Assembly: GCF_000423405.1 (NCBI RefSeq)
Contig: NZ_KE384013.1
Location: 353,142-417,141 of the forward strand
From: Mesonia mobilis DSM 19841
GTDB lineage: Bacteria > Bacteroidota > Bacteroidia > Flavobacteriales > Flavobacteriaceae
Direction: 5' to 3'
DNA length: 64,000 nt
Shown here one piece after another: positions 53,674 through 60,734 of the stretch. The position numbers were made by a program, and so were the translations under genes. The notes under the pieces are model-generated. The model was not told where the DNA came from. It ran no database searches and was given only the letters and a program-made list of their open reading frames with translations. How positions within the stretch are numbered: the first letter of the stretch is position 1; every line of letters begins with the position of its first letter.

Positions 53674-53750
53674 GATGTGATGCTGAATCAAGTTCAGCAT
53701 GACGCTATTGAAAAAAATTCGTCATTCCGGACTTGATCCGGAATCTCATC
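53674..53750. repeat. Pair of inverted palindromic units between trpF and trpB
   Basis: Unit one: GATGCTGAA-TCAAG-TTCAGCATGAC (53681-53704). Unit two, opposite orientation: GTCATTCCGGA-CTTGA-TCCGGAAT then CTCATC (53721-53750). The trpF stop codon (TGA at 53749-53751) overlaps the edge of unit two. The same two-unit arrangement occurs inside trpF at 54104-54204. Confidence 0.88.
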
Positions 53751-54492
53751 AACTGTTTATTTTCTTTGTAAAAAAAATTAAATCTTCTATATTTTTTCTT
53801 CCGGGTTCGGTTTCGAATTTACTGTTCACGTCGATAGCGTAAAGCGGTAAATTAAGCTGTTGAAATTCTTTGATTTTTTCAACTTCGTTTAATCCAATTC
53901 CGCCGCTTAAAAAAAACGGTTTTTGAAACGGATACTCTTTTAAAACTCGCCAATCGAAAGTGAAACCATTACCACCGGGATTTTGTCCTTTAGTGTCGAA
54001 TAAAAAATAATCGACCACCGGAAGGTATTTTTCTAATTCTTGAAAGTTGAATTGATCTTTAATTGAAAACGCTTTGATGATTTCAATGGGATTTGATTTG
54101 GTTTGATGTGATGCTGTCCCTCGACTCCGCTCGGGATGTCCGACAAGTTCAGCATGACGCGATTGGTTGTATTCGTCATCCCGGACTTGATCCGGGATCT
54201 CATCTCGCTTATTTTTAAATAAATTTCTTAATTCTTGACAATACTCCGCACTTTCGTTTCCGTGAAGCTGAACAGCTTGTAAGTTATTTGCTTCAACTTT
54301 TTGTTGAATAAAACTTAGTTCTGCATCTACAAAAACGCCTGTTTTTTTTATGGCTGAATTGAGCTGCGGAATTTGTTCTTCAACAAATCGCGGAGATTTT
54401 TCATAAAAAATAAAACCCATGTAATCGGGCTGAAGTTGAGCCAACTCCAGTATATTTTCTTCGTATTTCATTCCGCAGACTTTCAGTTTCAT
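53749..54492 (-). CDS. trpF: Phosphoribosylanthranilate isomerase carrying an in-frame repeat insertion
   Basis: 247 residues from ATG 54492 (MKLKVCGMK, the standard TrpF start with catalytic Cys6). Starts further upstream would translate a palindromic repeat (54506-54535) and are rejected. Other motifs: GFIFYEKSPRFV, LQAVQLHGNES, FLFDTKGQNPGGNGFTFDW (catalytic Asp) and FLSGGIGLNEV. Normal TrpF has about 205-215 residues. The surplus lies at about residues 94-134 (RDEIPDQVRDDE ... RHAELVGHPERSRGTA), which is a translated palindromic repeat pair between LRNLF and IEIIKAFSI. The frame stays open, so the enzyme may tolerate an added loop. Confidence 0.9.
   Translation of the reverse strand: MKLKVCGMKYEENILELAQLQPDYMGFIFYEKSPRFVEEQIPQLNSAIKKTGVFVDAELSFIQQKVEANNLQAVQLHGNESAEYCQELRNLFKNKRDEIPDQVRDDEYNQSRHAELVGHPERSRGTASHQTKSNPIEIIKAFSIKDQFNFQELEKYLPVVDYFLFDTKGQNPGGNGFTFDWRVLKEYPFQKPFFLSGGIGLNEVEKIKEFQQLNLPLYAIDVNSKFETEPGRKNIEDLIFFTKKINS
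54104..54204. repeat. Palindromic repeat pair inside the trpF coding sequence
   Basis: Contains GATGCTG...GACAAGTTCAGCATGAC (with an internal CCTCGACTCCGCTCGG segment) and GTCATCCCGGA-CTTGA-TCCGGGATCTCATC (54175-54204). Same layout as the intergenic pair at 53674-53750. On the minus strand it is translated in the trpF frame. Confidence 0.88.
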
Positions 54493-54505
54493 ATTTTTAT
54501 TTTTT

Positions 54506-54535
54506 GCCATTCCGTGCTTGACACGGAATCTCATC
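54506..54535. repeat. Palindromic unit filling the trpC-trpF gap
   Basis: GCCATTCCGTG-CTTGA-CACGGAATCTCATC, stem ATTCCGTG/CACGGAAT. It directly abuts the trpC stop codon. Confidence 0.85.
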
Positions 54536-55330
54536 TTATTTTTTCCCTTCAATTTCTTCGATAAATTGCTGAGCGCTTTTACCGGGGTTTTCAGTTTTCA
54601 TAAACGTTTCTCCAATTAAGAATCCGCGATATCCAAATTCTCTTAACTCAATAATATCATTGGCAGATTTTAGTCCGCTTTCTGATATTTTGACGATTTC
54701 CTTCGGAATTAATGTGGAAAGTTGCTTGCTGATTTCAGTTGAAACTTCAAAAGTTTTTAAGTTGCGATTGTTCACCCCGATTAGCTGAACTTCTGCGTTG
54801 AAGTTGGCTTGCAATTCTTCTTCGTTATGAACTTCCAGTAAAACTTCCATTCCTAAATCGTTGGCTAGTTTTGAAAACTTCTTCACCTGCTGTGCATTTA
54901 AAATTGCAGCGATCAATAAAATCACATCGGCACCACTGGCTTTGGCTTCTATAATTTGATATTCATCGATGATGAAATCTTTCCGCAGTAAAGGAAAGTC
55001 TACACTCGCTCGCGCCAGTTGTAAATCTTCCAAAGAACCCCCGAAAAAGCTATTGTCGGTAAGCACAGAACTTCCGCAAGCGCTGGCTTTTTGATAGCCA
55101 GCAACCACTTCATTCACATACAATTTTTGATTGATGTTGTGTTTAGAAGGGGAACGACGTTTATGTTCAGCGATAATTCCGCTTTTGCTATTTTTTAAAG
55201 CTTCACTTAACGAAAATCCTTTTCTCTGGAAAAGCGGTGATCTTTCTAAATGGCTGACCGGAAATAACTTTTTTTTCAGCTGAATTTCAGTCAGTTTATG
55301 TTGAACGATGGTATCTAAAATAGTAGCCAT
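54536..55330 (-). CDS. trpC: Indole-3-glycerol-phosphate synthase
   Basis: 264 residues. Catalytic residues visible: Lys in GIIAEHKRRSPSK, Lys in FPLLRKDFIIDEYQI, Glu in LLEVHNEEEL, and the GVNNRNLKTFEV and ISESGLKSANDI segments. It closes the indole ring from CdRP. It overlaps the trpD stop by one base. Confidence 0.96.
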   Translation of the reverse strand: MATILDTIVQHKLTEIQLKKKLFPVSHLERSPLFQRKGFSLSEALKNSKSGIIAEHKRRSPSKHNINQKLYVNEVVAGYQKASACGSSVLTDNSFFGGSLEDLQLARASVDFPLLRKDFIIDEYQIIEAKASGADVILLIAAILNAQQVKKFSKLANDLGMEVLLEVHNEEELQANFNAEVQLIGVNNRNLKTFEVSTEISKQLSTLIPKEIVKISESGLKSANDIIELREFGYRGFLIGETFMKTENPGKSAQQFIEEIEGKK

Positions 55331-56322
55331 TATGCGCTAAGTTTTTGAAGGATTTTTAATTTTTCTAAAGCTTTTCCGCTTTTTAAAGATTCTTCCGCTT
55401 GCGATAAAGCTTCAGCAATACTTATTTTTTTTGCGGTTGAAATAGCTAAAGCTGCGTTCGCACAAACTACTTGGTTTTGCGCTTTAGAACCTTCGTTATT
55501 CAGAATTTTTTGAAATAGTTTTACCGCTTCCGGAATGGTTTCGCCGCCATAAATTTCTTCCGCTTTAATTTTTTCAGCATTAAAATCTTCCGGAGTTAAC
55601 ACGGTATTGATCTGGTTACCTACGATTTTTGTATCTCCGGTAAGTGAAACTTCATCGTAACCATCGAGTGCGTGTACAATTCTAAAATTTGTATCGGTAT
55701 GTTGATAAAGGTAACTATAAATTCTTGCGAGTTCTAAGCTAAAAACACCAACTACCTGATTGGACGGTTTTACAGGATTTACAATAGGTCCCAACATATT
55801 GAAGAAAGTTTTTACTGCCAGATCTTTTCTAACCGGGGCAACAAATTTCATTGCCGGATGAAAAAGTGGCGCGTGTAAAACACAGATGCCCGCTTTTTCT
55901 AGACAAGTTTCTAAAAATGCTTGATCGTTAGAAAATTTTACACCTAGATTCTCTAACACATTACTACTCCCGCTCACTGAAGAAACGCTGTAATTACCGT
56001 GTTTGGTTACGTTAACTCCGGCTCCGGCAGTAATAAATGATGCTAAGGTAGAAATGTTGAACGTGTTTTTACCGTCGCCGCCTGTACCACACAAATCAAT
56101 TGGATTGTAGCCTGATAAATTGATAGGAACAGCGAGTTCTAACAACGCATCTCGAAAACCTGCTAACTCTTCAATAGTAATGCTTCGCATCATATAAACT
56201 GTTAGAAAACTTGCAATTTGACTATGATTGGCTTTGCCTTCAGAAATATTGATGAGGGCTTGTTTAGCTTCCGCTTTGCTCAGAATTTCGTGATGTGTTA
56301 GCCTATTGAGTAATTGTTTCAT
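55330..56322 (-). CDS. trpD: Anthranilate phosphoribosyltransferase
   Basis: 330 residues. PRPP/Mg motif DLCGTGGDGKNTFNIST, then KHGNYSVSSVSGSSNVLENLGV and the anthranilate-site LGPIVNPVKPSNQ. It transfers phosphoribosyl to anthranilate. A single-function protein, not fused to trpG. The 170-base gap upstream carries degraded palindromic repeats. Confidence 0.96.
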   Translation of the reverse strand: MKQLLNRLTHHEILSKAEAKQALINISEGKANHSQIASFLTVYMMRSITIEELAGFRDALLELAVPINLSGYNPIDLCGTGGDGKNTFNISTLASFITAGAGVNVTKHGNYSVSSVSGSSNVLENLGVKFSNDQAFLETCLEKAGICVLHAPLFHPAMKFVAPVRKDLAVKTFFNMLGPIVNPVKPSNQVVGVFSLELARIYSYLYQHTDTNFRIVHALDGYDEVSLTGDTKIVGNQINTVLTPEDFNAEKIKAEEIYGGETIPEAVKLFQKILNNEGSKAQNQVVCANAALAISTAKKISIAEALSQAEESLKSGKALEKLKILQKLSA

Positions 56323-56396
56323 TTTTATATATTTCTATCTTAGAAAGAATTTTGGCTGAAAATTTTATTTCAAAATACCTTTTACATTTCTTTGGT

Positions 56397-56474
56397 TCCG
56401 TTGAATTTTCAATTTCAGCATCTTGTTATTGTTATGTGACCCTGAATCGACACTTCGACAAGCTCAGTGTGACA
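56397..56474. repeat. Degraded palindromic repeats between trpG and trpD
   Basis: TTCCGTTGAATTTTCAATTTCAG (from 56397) matches part of the 40311 element. CACTTCGACAAGCTCAGTGTGACA (56451-56474) is a short hairpin related to the CGACAAGTTCAGCATGAC segment in trpF. No gene is seen here. Confidence 0.6.
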
Positions 56475-56491
56475 TATCAGATCAAGTATTA

Positions 56492-57085
56492 TTATATAGA
56501 GACCGTTTCTTCGTTTCTTACAGGGATTTCTATCCAGTTTTTAAGCATTTCTTTTCCTTGTGGAGTGAGCACCGATTCGGGATGAAATTGAACGCCATAC
56601 ACCTGAAAATCTTGATGACGTATCGACATGACTTGTCCGTTTTCGTCGTAAGAAGTCGGGATTATTGAATTTGGTAAATCTTGAATTACCCAAGAGTGAT
56701 AACGACCAACTTCTAATTTTTGCGGAAGATTTTTAAAGATCGTTTCTTCATTTTCGATGATTTCAATAGGAGTGGCAACGCCATGAAAAACTTGGTTGAG
56801 ATTGCTAAGTTTTGCGCCAAAAACTTCACCGATCGCCTGTTGCCCTAAACAGACACCTAAAATACTTTTGGTAGGTGCAAATTTGCTCACAATATCGTTA
56901 AGTAAACCTGCTTCTGAAGGAATGCCCGGCCCCGGAGAAAGTAAAATTCTATCGAAAGCTTCAATTTCTTCTAGATCTATTTCATTATTTCTTCTCACTA
57001 CAACTTCGCAATCGAGATCTTCTAAGTAATGAACTAAGTTGTACACGAAGCTGTCGTAATTATCGATGACTAATATCTTTTTCAT
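56492..57085 (-). CDS. trpG: Anthranilate synthase glutamine amidotransferase subunit
   Basis: 197-residue class I glutamine amidotransferase. Catalytic C79 (ILGVCLGQQAIG), and His/Glu in YGVQFHPESVLTPQG. It supplies ammonia to TrpE. Separated from trpE by 128 bases containing another palindromic unit. Confidence 0.96.
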   Translation of the reverse strand: MKKILVIDNYDSFVYNLVHYLEDLDCEVVVRRNNEIDLEEIEAFDRILLSPGPGIPSEAGLLNDIVSKFAPTKSILGVCLGQQAIGEVFGAKLSNLNQVFHGVATPIEIIENEETIFKNLPQKLEVGRYHSWVIQDLPNSIIPTSYDENGQVMSIRHQDFQVYGVQFHPESVLTPQGKEMLKNWIEIPVRNEETVSI

Positions 57086-57170
57086 ATTTTAAGATTTCTT
57101 AATTCTGTTCATGAATTTTTTTTCAAGTTGAATTTGTGATTTCAACATCTCATCCTAAATTTCACAAGCT

Positions 57171-57203
57171 GGATGAGAATCTGAATCAAGTTCAGGTAGA
57201 CGC
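57171..57203. repeat. Degenerate palindromic unit between trpE and trpG
   Basis: GGATGAGAATCTGAA-TCAAG-TTCAGGTAGACGC. The inner stem CTGAA/TTCAG and the TCAAG loop are kept; the outer stem has decayed. Confidence 0.7.
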
Positions 57204-57213
57204 TTTATTCATA

Positions 57214-58608
57214 TTATAATTCTTTAGCAATTTCTAAGGCTTTGGTAAGCGCTCCTAATTTATTATATACTTCTTGTAGTTCGTTTTCGGGTTTCGAATC
57301 GGTGACGATCCCAGCGCCGGCTTGCCAGTGAAGCTCATGATCTTTACTTAAAAAGGTTCTAATCATAATGGCGTGATTAAAATTGCCTTTAAAATCCATC
57401 ACCCCGATGGCGCCACCGTAAAAAGTTCGGTTAACGGTTTCATATTTATCGATGAGTTCTAAAGCTTTGTATTTTGGAGCTCCGCTCAAGGTTCCTGCCG
57501 GAAAAGTGTCGGCTACTAATTGCATCGTCTCCATATTATTTTTCTTTTTTCCCGTTACTTTACTCACCAAATGAATTACGTGCGAGAAAAACTGAATTTC
57601 TCGATAAGTTTCTACTTTAACTTCAGCACAATTTCTACTTAAATCGTTTCTTGCTAAATCTACGAGCATCACGTGTTCTGAGTTTTCTTTTGCATCTGAA
57701 GCCAGTTGTTTGGCGAGTTCTGCATCACGCTCATCGTTCCCTGAACGTTTAATCGTGCCGGCAATAGGATGAATTTCTGCCATCTCGTTTTCAACGACCA
57801 ATTGCGCTTCCGGAGAGCTTCCGAAGATTTTAAAATTTCCGTAGTCAAAATAGAAAAGGTAAGGTGAAGGATTTACACTTCGAAGCGCGCGATATACATT
57901 AAAATCGTCTCCTTTATATTTTTGTGTAAAACGCTTCGATAATACCAATTGAAAAACATCGCCACGCGCACAATGTTGTTTGGCTTTTTCTACATTTTGT
58001 TTGTAAACTTCATCTTCAATATTAGAAGTGATCTCGCCATCGGTTTCAAAACTAAATTGAGCAAAATTTTTAGTTTGCAGTAAAGCTTGCAGCGTTTCTA
58101 AATTACTTTCTGAATTGTAATTGTGCGAAAATAAATAGGCTTCATTGTTGAAATGATTAATGGCAATAATGTTTTGATAAACCGCATAATAAAAATCTGG
58201 AATGTCGAGCTTGTCTTCTTTTTCTTCAAGCTGAATACTTTCAAAATACTTTACCGAGTCGTAACCGGTATAACCGAAAATTCCGTTGTGAATGAATTTG
58301 TAATTGGTTTCTTCCGTTTTAAACTGTTGTGCAAACTGTTCAATTTCTGAAGGAATATGTATAGAAGAAGTAATTTGTTTCTCGATTTTTTCGCCATCAG
58401 GATATTCAATAAAAAGTGTGTTGTTTTTCGCTTTGATAGAAGCAATCGGATTGCAACAGATATAGGAAAAACTATTTTTATTGGCGTGATAATCGCTACT
58501 TTCTAGCAATAAACTATGCGGAAATTGATCGCGTAATTTAAGGTAAATACTTACCGGGGTGATCGTATCTGCGATTATTTTTTTAGCGTCTGTTTTTAGC
58601 GTATACAT
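57214..58608 (-). CDS. trpE: Anthranilate synthase component I
   Basis: 464 residues from ATG 58608 (MYTLKTDAKKII); a TTG 9 codons upstream lies at the foot of the terminator and is less likely. The N-terminal LLLESSDYH includes the LLES element that binds feedback tryptophan. Chorismate-binding signatures: IHPIAGTIKRSG, ENSEHVMLVDLARNDL, FPAGTLSGAPKYKALELID and YGGAIGVMDF. With TrpG it makes anthranilate. Regulated upstream by a leader-peptide attenuator and probably by Trp feedback. Confidence 0.97.
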   Translation of the reverse strand: MYTLKTDAKKIIADTITPVSIYLKLRDQFPHSLLLESSDYHANKNSFSYICCNPIASIKAKNNTLFIEYPDGEKIEKQITSSIHIPSEIEQFAQQFKTEETNYKFIHNGIFGYTGYDSVKYFESIQLEEKEDKLDIPDFYYAVYQNIIAINHFNNEAYLFSHNYNSESNLETLQALLQTKNFAQFSFETDGEITSNIEDEVYKQNVEKAKQHCARGDVFQLVLSKRFTQKYKGDDFNVYRALRSVNPSPYLFYFDYGNFKIFGSSPEAQLVVENEMAEIHPIAGTIKRSGNDERDAELAKQLASDAKENSEHVMLVDLARNDLSRNCAEVKVETYREIQFFSHVIHLVSKVTGKKKNNMETMQLVADTFPAGTLSGAPKYKALELIDKYETVNRTFYGGAIGVMDFKGNFNHAIMIRTFLSKDHELHWQAGAGIVTDSKPENELQEVYNKLGALTKALEIAKEL

Positions 58609-58633
58609 ATTCTTATTTTCAAATTCATTCAAC

Positions 58634-58666
58634 AAAAAAAGGCTTGTCGTGATGACAAGCCTTTTT
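58634..58666 (-). terminator. trp attenuator terminator
   Basis: On the minus strand: AAAAAGGCTTGTC-atcac-GACAAGCC followed by seven T. It lies between the leader peptide and trpE. The stretch TCACGAC (plus 58646-58652), in the loop and 3' stem, is exactly complementary to GTCGTGA at the leader stop codon (58698-58704), giving a competing antiterminator. Confidence 0.92.
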
Positions 58667-58697
58667 GGATATGGTTAATATACAAAGCGGTGTTAGC

Positions 58698-58754
58698 TCA
58701 CGACGTTTTTCGTAAGTTATTCCACCACCAAGTATGTACAGTTAAAATTTTCAT
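58698..58754 (-). CDS. trpL: trp operon leader peptide (three consecutive Trp codons)
   Basis: An 18-codon frame on the minus strand: MKILTVHTWWWNNLRKTS, with TGG-TGG-TGG at 58722-58730. It starts 5 bases after a perfect promoter -7 box. Its stop codon region (ACG-TCG-TGA) contains the antiterminator strand GTCGTGA. Ribosome stalling at the Trp codons would leave GTCGTGA free to pair with the terminator; a ribosome at the stop would cover it and let the terminator form. The Trp codon run can also pair weakly with AACACCG downstream as region 1:2. Confidence 0.93.
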   Translation of the reverse strand: MKILTVHTWWWNNLRKTS

Positions 58755-58759
58755 TAGTT

Positions 58760-58789
58760 CAAAGATAAGTAGGAAATTGAAATTTCCAA
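58760..58789 (-). promoter_or_regulatory. trp operon promoter, TTG-N19-TATCTTTG
   Basis: On the minus strand TTG (58787-58789), 19 bases, then TATCTTTG (58760-58767). This matches both elements of the Bacteroidota consensus at the standard spacing. The leader ATG begins 5 bases after the box, so the leader transcript is leaderless or nearly so. Confidence 0.85.
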
Positions 58790-58796
58790 ATCTTTT

Positions 58797-59372
58797 TTAG
58801 AATTTAAGCGTAACGTCTAATTCGAAATCGTCGTAAATTACGTTGTCTCCTAAGTTATCGAATAAACTTCCTGAACCATATTTTACATCATATTCGGTTC
58901 TGTCTACGGTTAATTCTGTAGTAGCTGTATCACCATTCATTTCTAAATCGAAAGTTACCGGTTTAGTTTTTCCTTTAATGGTAAGATCTGCAATTACTCC
59001 ATAAGAATCTCCTTTTTTAGTCGCATTTTTAATGGTTAATTTAGCGGTTGGGTGATTAGCAACTCCAAAAAAGTCATCAGATTTTAAGTGACCTTCTAGT
59101 TTTTGTTTTCCTTCACCTTCAAGATCTGTAGCTACGATCGAAGTCATATCTACAATAAATTCACCTCCGGTAATTTTATCGCCATCCATGTTTAAGTATC
59201 CCTCTTTAAACATGATCGTTCCTTCGTGAGAACCGGTTAATTTTTCACCTTCCCATTCAATTTTACTTTCTTGGGTGTTTAAGGTTTTCTTTTTAATAGG
59301 GTTTGCTGTAAAAGAGATCATCGCGATTACTACAGCAAAAAGGCTTACAGATTTAAAAATGTTTGTTTTCAT
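58797..59372 (-). CDS. YceI-family periplasmic lipid-binding protein
   Basis: 191 residues with a signal peptide ending SFTANP. YceI lipocalin-like barrel motifs: SKIEWEGEKLTGSHEGTI, GGEFIVDMTSIVATD, HLKSDDFFGVANHPTAKLTI and FDLEMNGDT. The family binds polyisoprenoid-type lipids in the periplasm. It lies 24 bases downstream of the nitroreductase and likely shares its MarR-controlled promoter. Confidence 0.92.
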   Translation of the reverse strand: MKTNIFKSVSLFAVVIAMISFTANPIKKKTLNTQESKIEWEGEKLTGSHEGTIMFKEGYLNMDGDKITGGEFIVDMTSIVATDLEGEGKQKLEGHLKSDDFFGVANHPTAKLTIKNATKKGDSYGVIADLTIKGKTKPVTFDLEMNGDTATTELTVDRTEYDVKYGSGSLFDNLGDNVIYDDFELDVTLKF

Positions 59373-59396
59373 AGTTATAAATTAAAATGTTTGTGA

Positions 59397-60029
59397 TTAA
59401 ATATTGATAAATAAATCTTCGGTAGATTTTCTAACTTTTTTATTGTTTTGAGTAGCGTCTTCTTCGCTTCTATAACCAACGGTTGCAATAACAGCAGTAG
59501 TTAATCCTTTTTCTTTAAGACCTAAAATTTTATCGAATTCTTCGCCATTATAACCTTCCATTGGGCAAGCATCGATTTTAAGCGTTGCCGCAGCATTTAG
59601 TAAAAATCCTAAAGCAATATAAGCTTGTTTTGCCGTCCAAACTGCTTGTTGGTCTTGTGGTAAGGTCATCGAAGCACCTTTAATCATATTTGCATAACCT
59701 TCAAGATCTGCTAAATCTACGCCTCTGGTTTCAGCTACATTTTTCATGTAGTCTTGAATGTATTCTTCTTTCACTTCAGTATAAGACGCAAAAACAAAAA
59801 CTTGAGAAGACTCGGTAAGTTGGGGTTGATTATACGCCGCTTCTCTAAGTTGTTCTTTCACTTTTTCATTTTCAATTACTAATACATGATAAGGTTGAAG
59901 TCCGTAAGAAGAAGCACTTAAACGAACCGCTTCTTTTAACGCAGAAAGGTCTTCTGCAGAAATTTTTTTGTTTTCATCAAATCGCTTAGTAGCGTATCTC
60001 CAGTTTAGATTTCCTAAGTGTGTTTTCAT
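59397..60029 (-). CDS. NAD(P)H-dependent nitroreductase-family oxidoreductase (NfsB-like)
   Basis: 210 residues. FMN-binding starts are WRYATKRFDENKKIS and LSASSYGLQPYHVLVI; KQAYIALGFLLNAAATLKIDACPMEGY and the terminal VRKSTEDLF are typical. It reduces quinones or nitro compounds. A TTGTA-TG-TACAA operator-like site sits just before its start, similar to the one at the MarR gene, so MarR-type control by a redox or electrophile signal is likely. Confidence 0.92.
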   Translation of the reverse strand: MKTHLGNLNWRYATKRFDENKKISAEDLSALKEAVRLSASSYGLQPYHVLVIENEKVKEQLREAAYNQPQLTESSQVFVFASYTEVKEEYIQDYMKNVAETRGVDLADLEGYANMIKGASMTLPQDQQAVWTAKQAYIALGFLLNAAATLKIDACPMEGYNGEEFDKILGLKEKGLTTAVIATVGYRSEEDATQNNKKVRKSTEDLFINI

Positions 60030-60034
60030 AATTG

Positions 60035-60046
60035 TTGTATGTACAA
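60035..60046. promoter_or_regulatory. Operator-like palindrome TTGTATGTACAA before the nitroreductase gene
   Basis: Arms TTGTA and TACAA around TG, 6 bases upstream of the nitroreductase ATG. The arms equal those in the 60541-60556 palindrome before the MarR gene. Confidence 0.6.
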
Positions 60047-60075
60047 ATGTTTAATTAAATTTTTTTATTGGTCAT

Positions 60076-60528
60076 TTATGATCTCAACTTTTCTAAAAGA
60101 TAGTTAAGTTGTTCTAATTCTTTTTCAGTTAAATTTTTAGTCGCTTTCTTTTCCAACTCTTCTACTTTAGGATCTATTTCTTTTAATAGATCTAATCCTT
60201 GTTCAGTAATTACAATTTCTACTTTGCGACGGTTTTCTTCGCAAACACAACGATCGACTAATTTTTTATCGATTAATTTATCGACCAGGCGAGTCGTGTT
60301 ACTCATTTTGTTTACCATTCGATCTTGTATGGTACTTAAGTTGGCGGGTTTTTTACCTTGCCCACGTAAGATTCTTAATACGTTAAATTGTTGAACCGAA
60401 ATCCCGAAACTCTTAAGCGTACACATCATTTCGCTTCCCGATTGTGCACTCGTTAATTGTAAATTAATAAGTACTTTTTTAGGAAGTGAAAGATTAGCTT
60501 TCGTTTTTAAAATTTCTTCAACTTTCAT
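60076..60528 (-). CDS. MarR-family transcriptional regulator
   Basis: 150 residues. Winged-helix core: FNVLRILRGQGKKPANLSTIQDRMVNKMSNTTRLVDKLIDKKLVDRCVCEENRRKVEIVIT (seen in parts), with the recognition helix around MSNTTRLVDKL. Cysteines in RCVCEE and EMMCTLK could be sensing residues. It probably represses itself and the nitroreductase-YceI unit through the shared palindrome. Confidence 0.92.
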   Translation of the reverse strand: MKVEEILKTKANLSLPKKVLINLQLTSAQSGSEMMCTLKSFGISVQQFNVLRILRGQGKKPANLSTIQDRMVNKMSNTTRLVDKLIDKKLVDRCVCEENRRKVEIVITEQGLDLLKEIDPKVEELEKKATKNLTEKELEQLNYLLEKLRS

Positions 60529-60540
60529 TGTATCGACAAT

Positions 60541-60559
60541 ATTTGTATATACAAATGTA
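60541..60559. promoter_or_regulatory. MarR operator overlapping the -7 box
   Basis: ATTTGTATATACAAAT is a perfect 16-bp palindrome (60541-60556). The minus-strand box TACATTTG (60552-60559) overlaps it, so a bound dimer would block the marR promoter. Confidence 0.7.
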
Positions 60560-60707
60560 TGTTGAAATGTTGAATAATTTATTAATAGTATGTTAAAATT
60601 TATTGGATGTTGAGCCTAAGAATAACCGATAACTTAGATTTAGCCTCAAATTGAAGCAATTATTTGTAAACTAATGTTAATCAGTTTTATTAGTATAAAT
60701 GATGCTT

Positions 60708-60715
60708 TAACTTTG
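60708..60715 (+). promoter_or_regulatory. Putative -7 box (TAACTTTG) of the thiol cluster
   Basis: Exact TAnnTTTG match 19 bases before the TlpA-like ATG. The -33 region reads TTT rather than TTG. Confidence 0.45.
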
Positions 60716-60734
60716 TTAGAAGTTTGAAAATTAT

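Noticed and set aside
54493..54552. N-terminal extension of trpF
   Set aside because: The extra residues (MRFRVKHG...) are translation of the palindromic repeat at 54506-54535. MKLKVCGMK is the conserved TrpF start.
56352..56668. Plus-strand frames over trpG and the trpG-trpD gap
   Set aside because: They run antisense through trpG and translated repeat DNA, with no recognisable protein.
37139..57203. CRISPR array
   Set aside because: The repeats are palindromic, unevenly spaced by kilobases and lie between or inside genes; there are no regular spacers and no cas genes.
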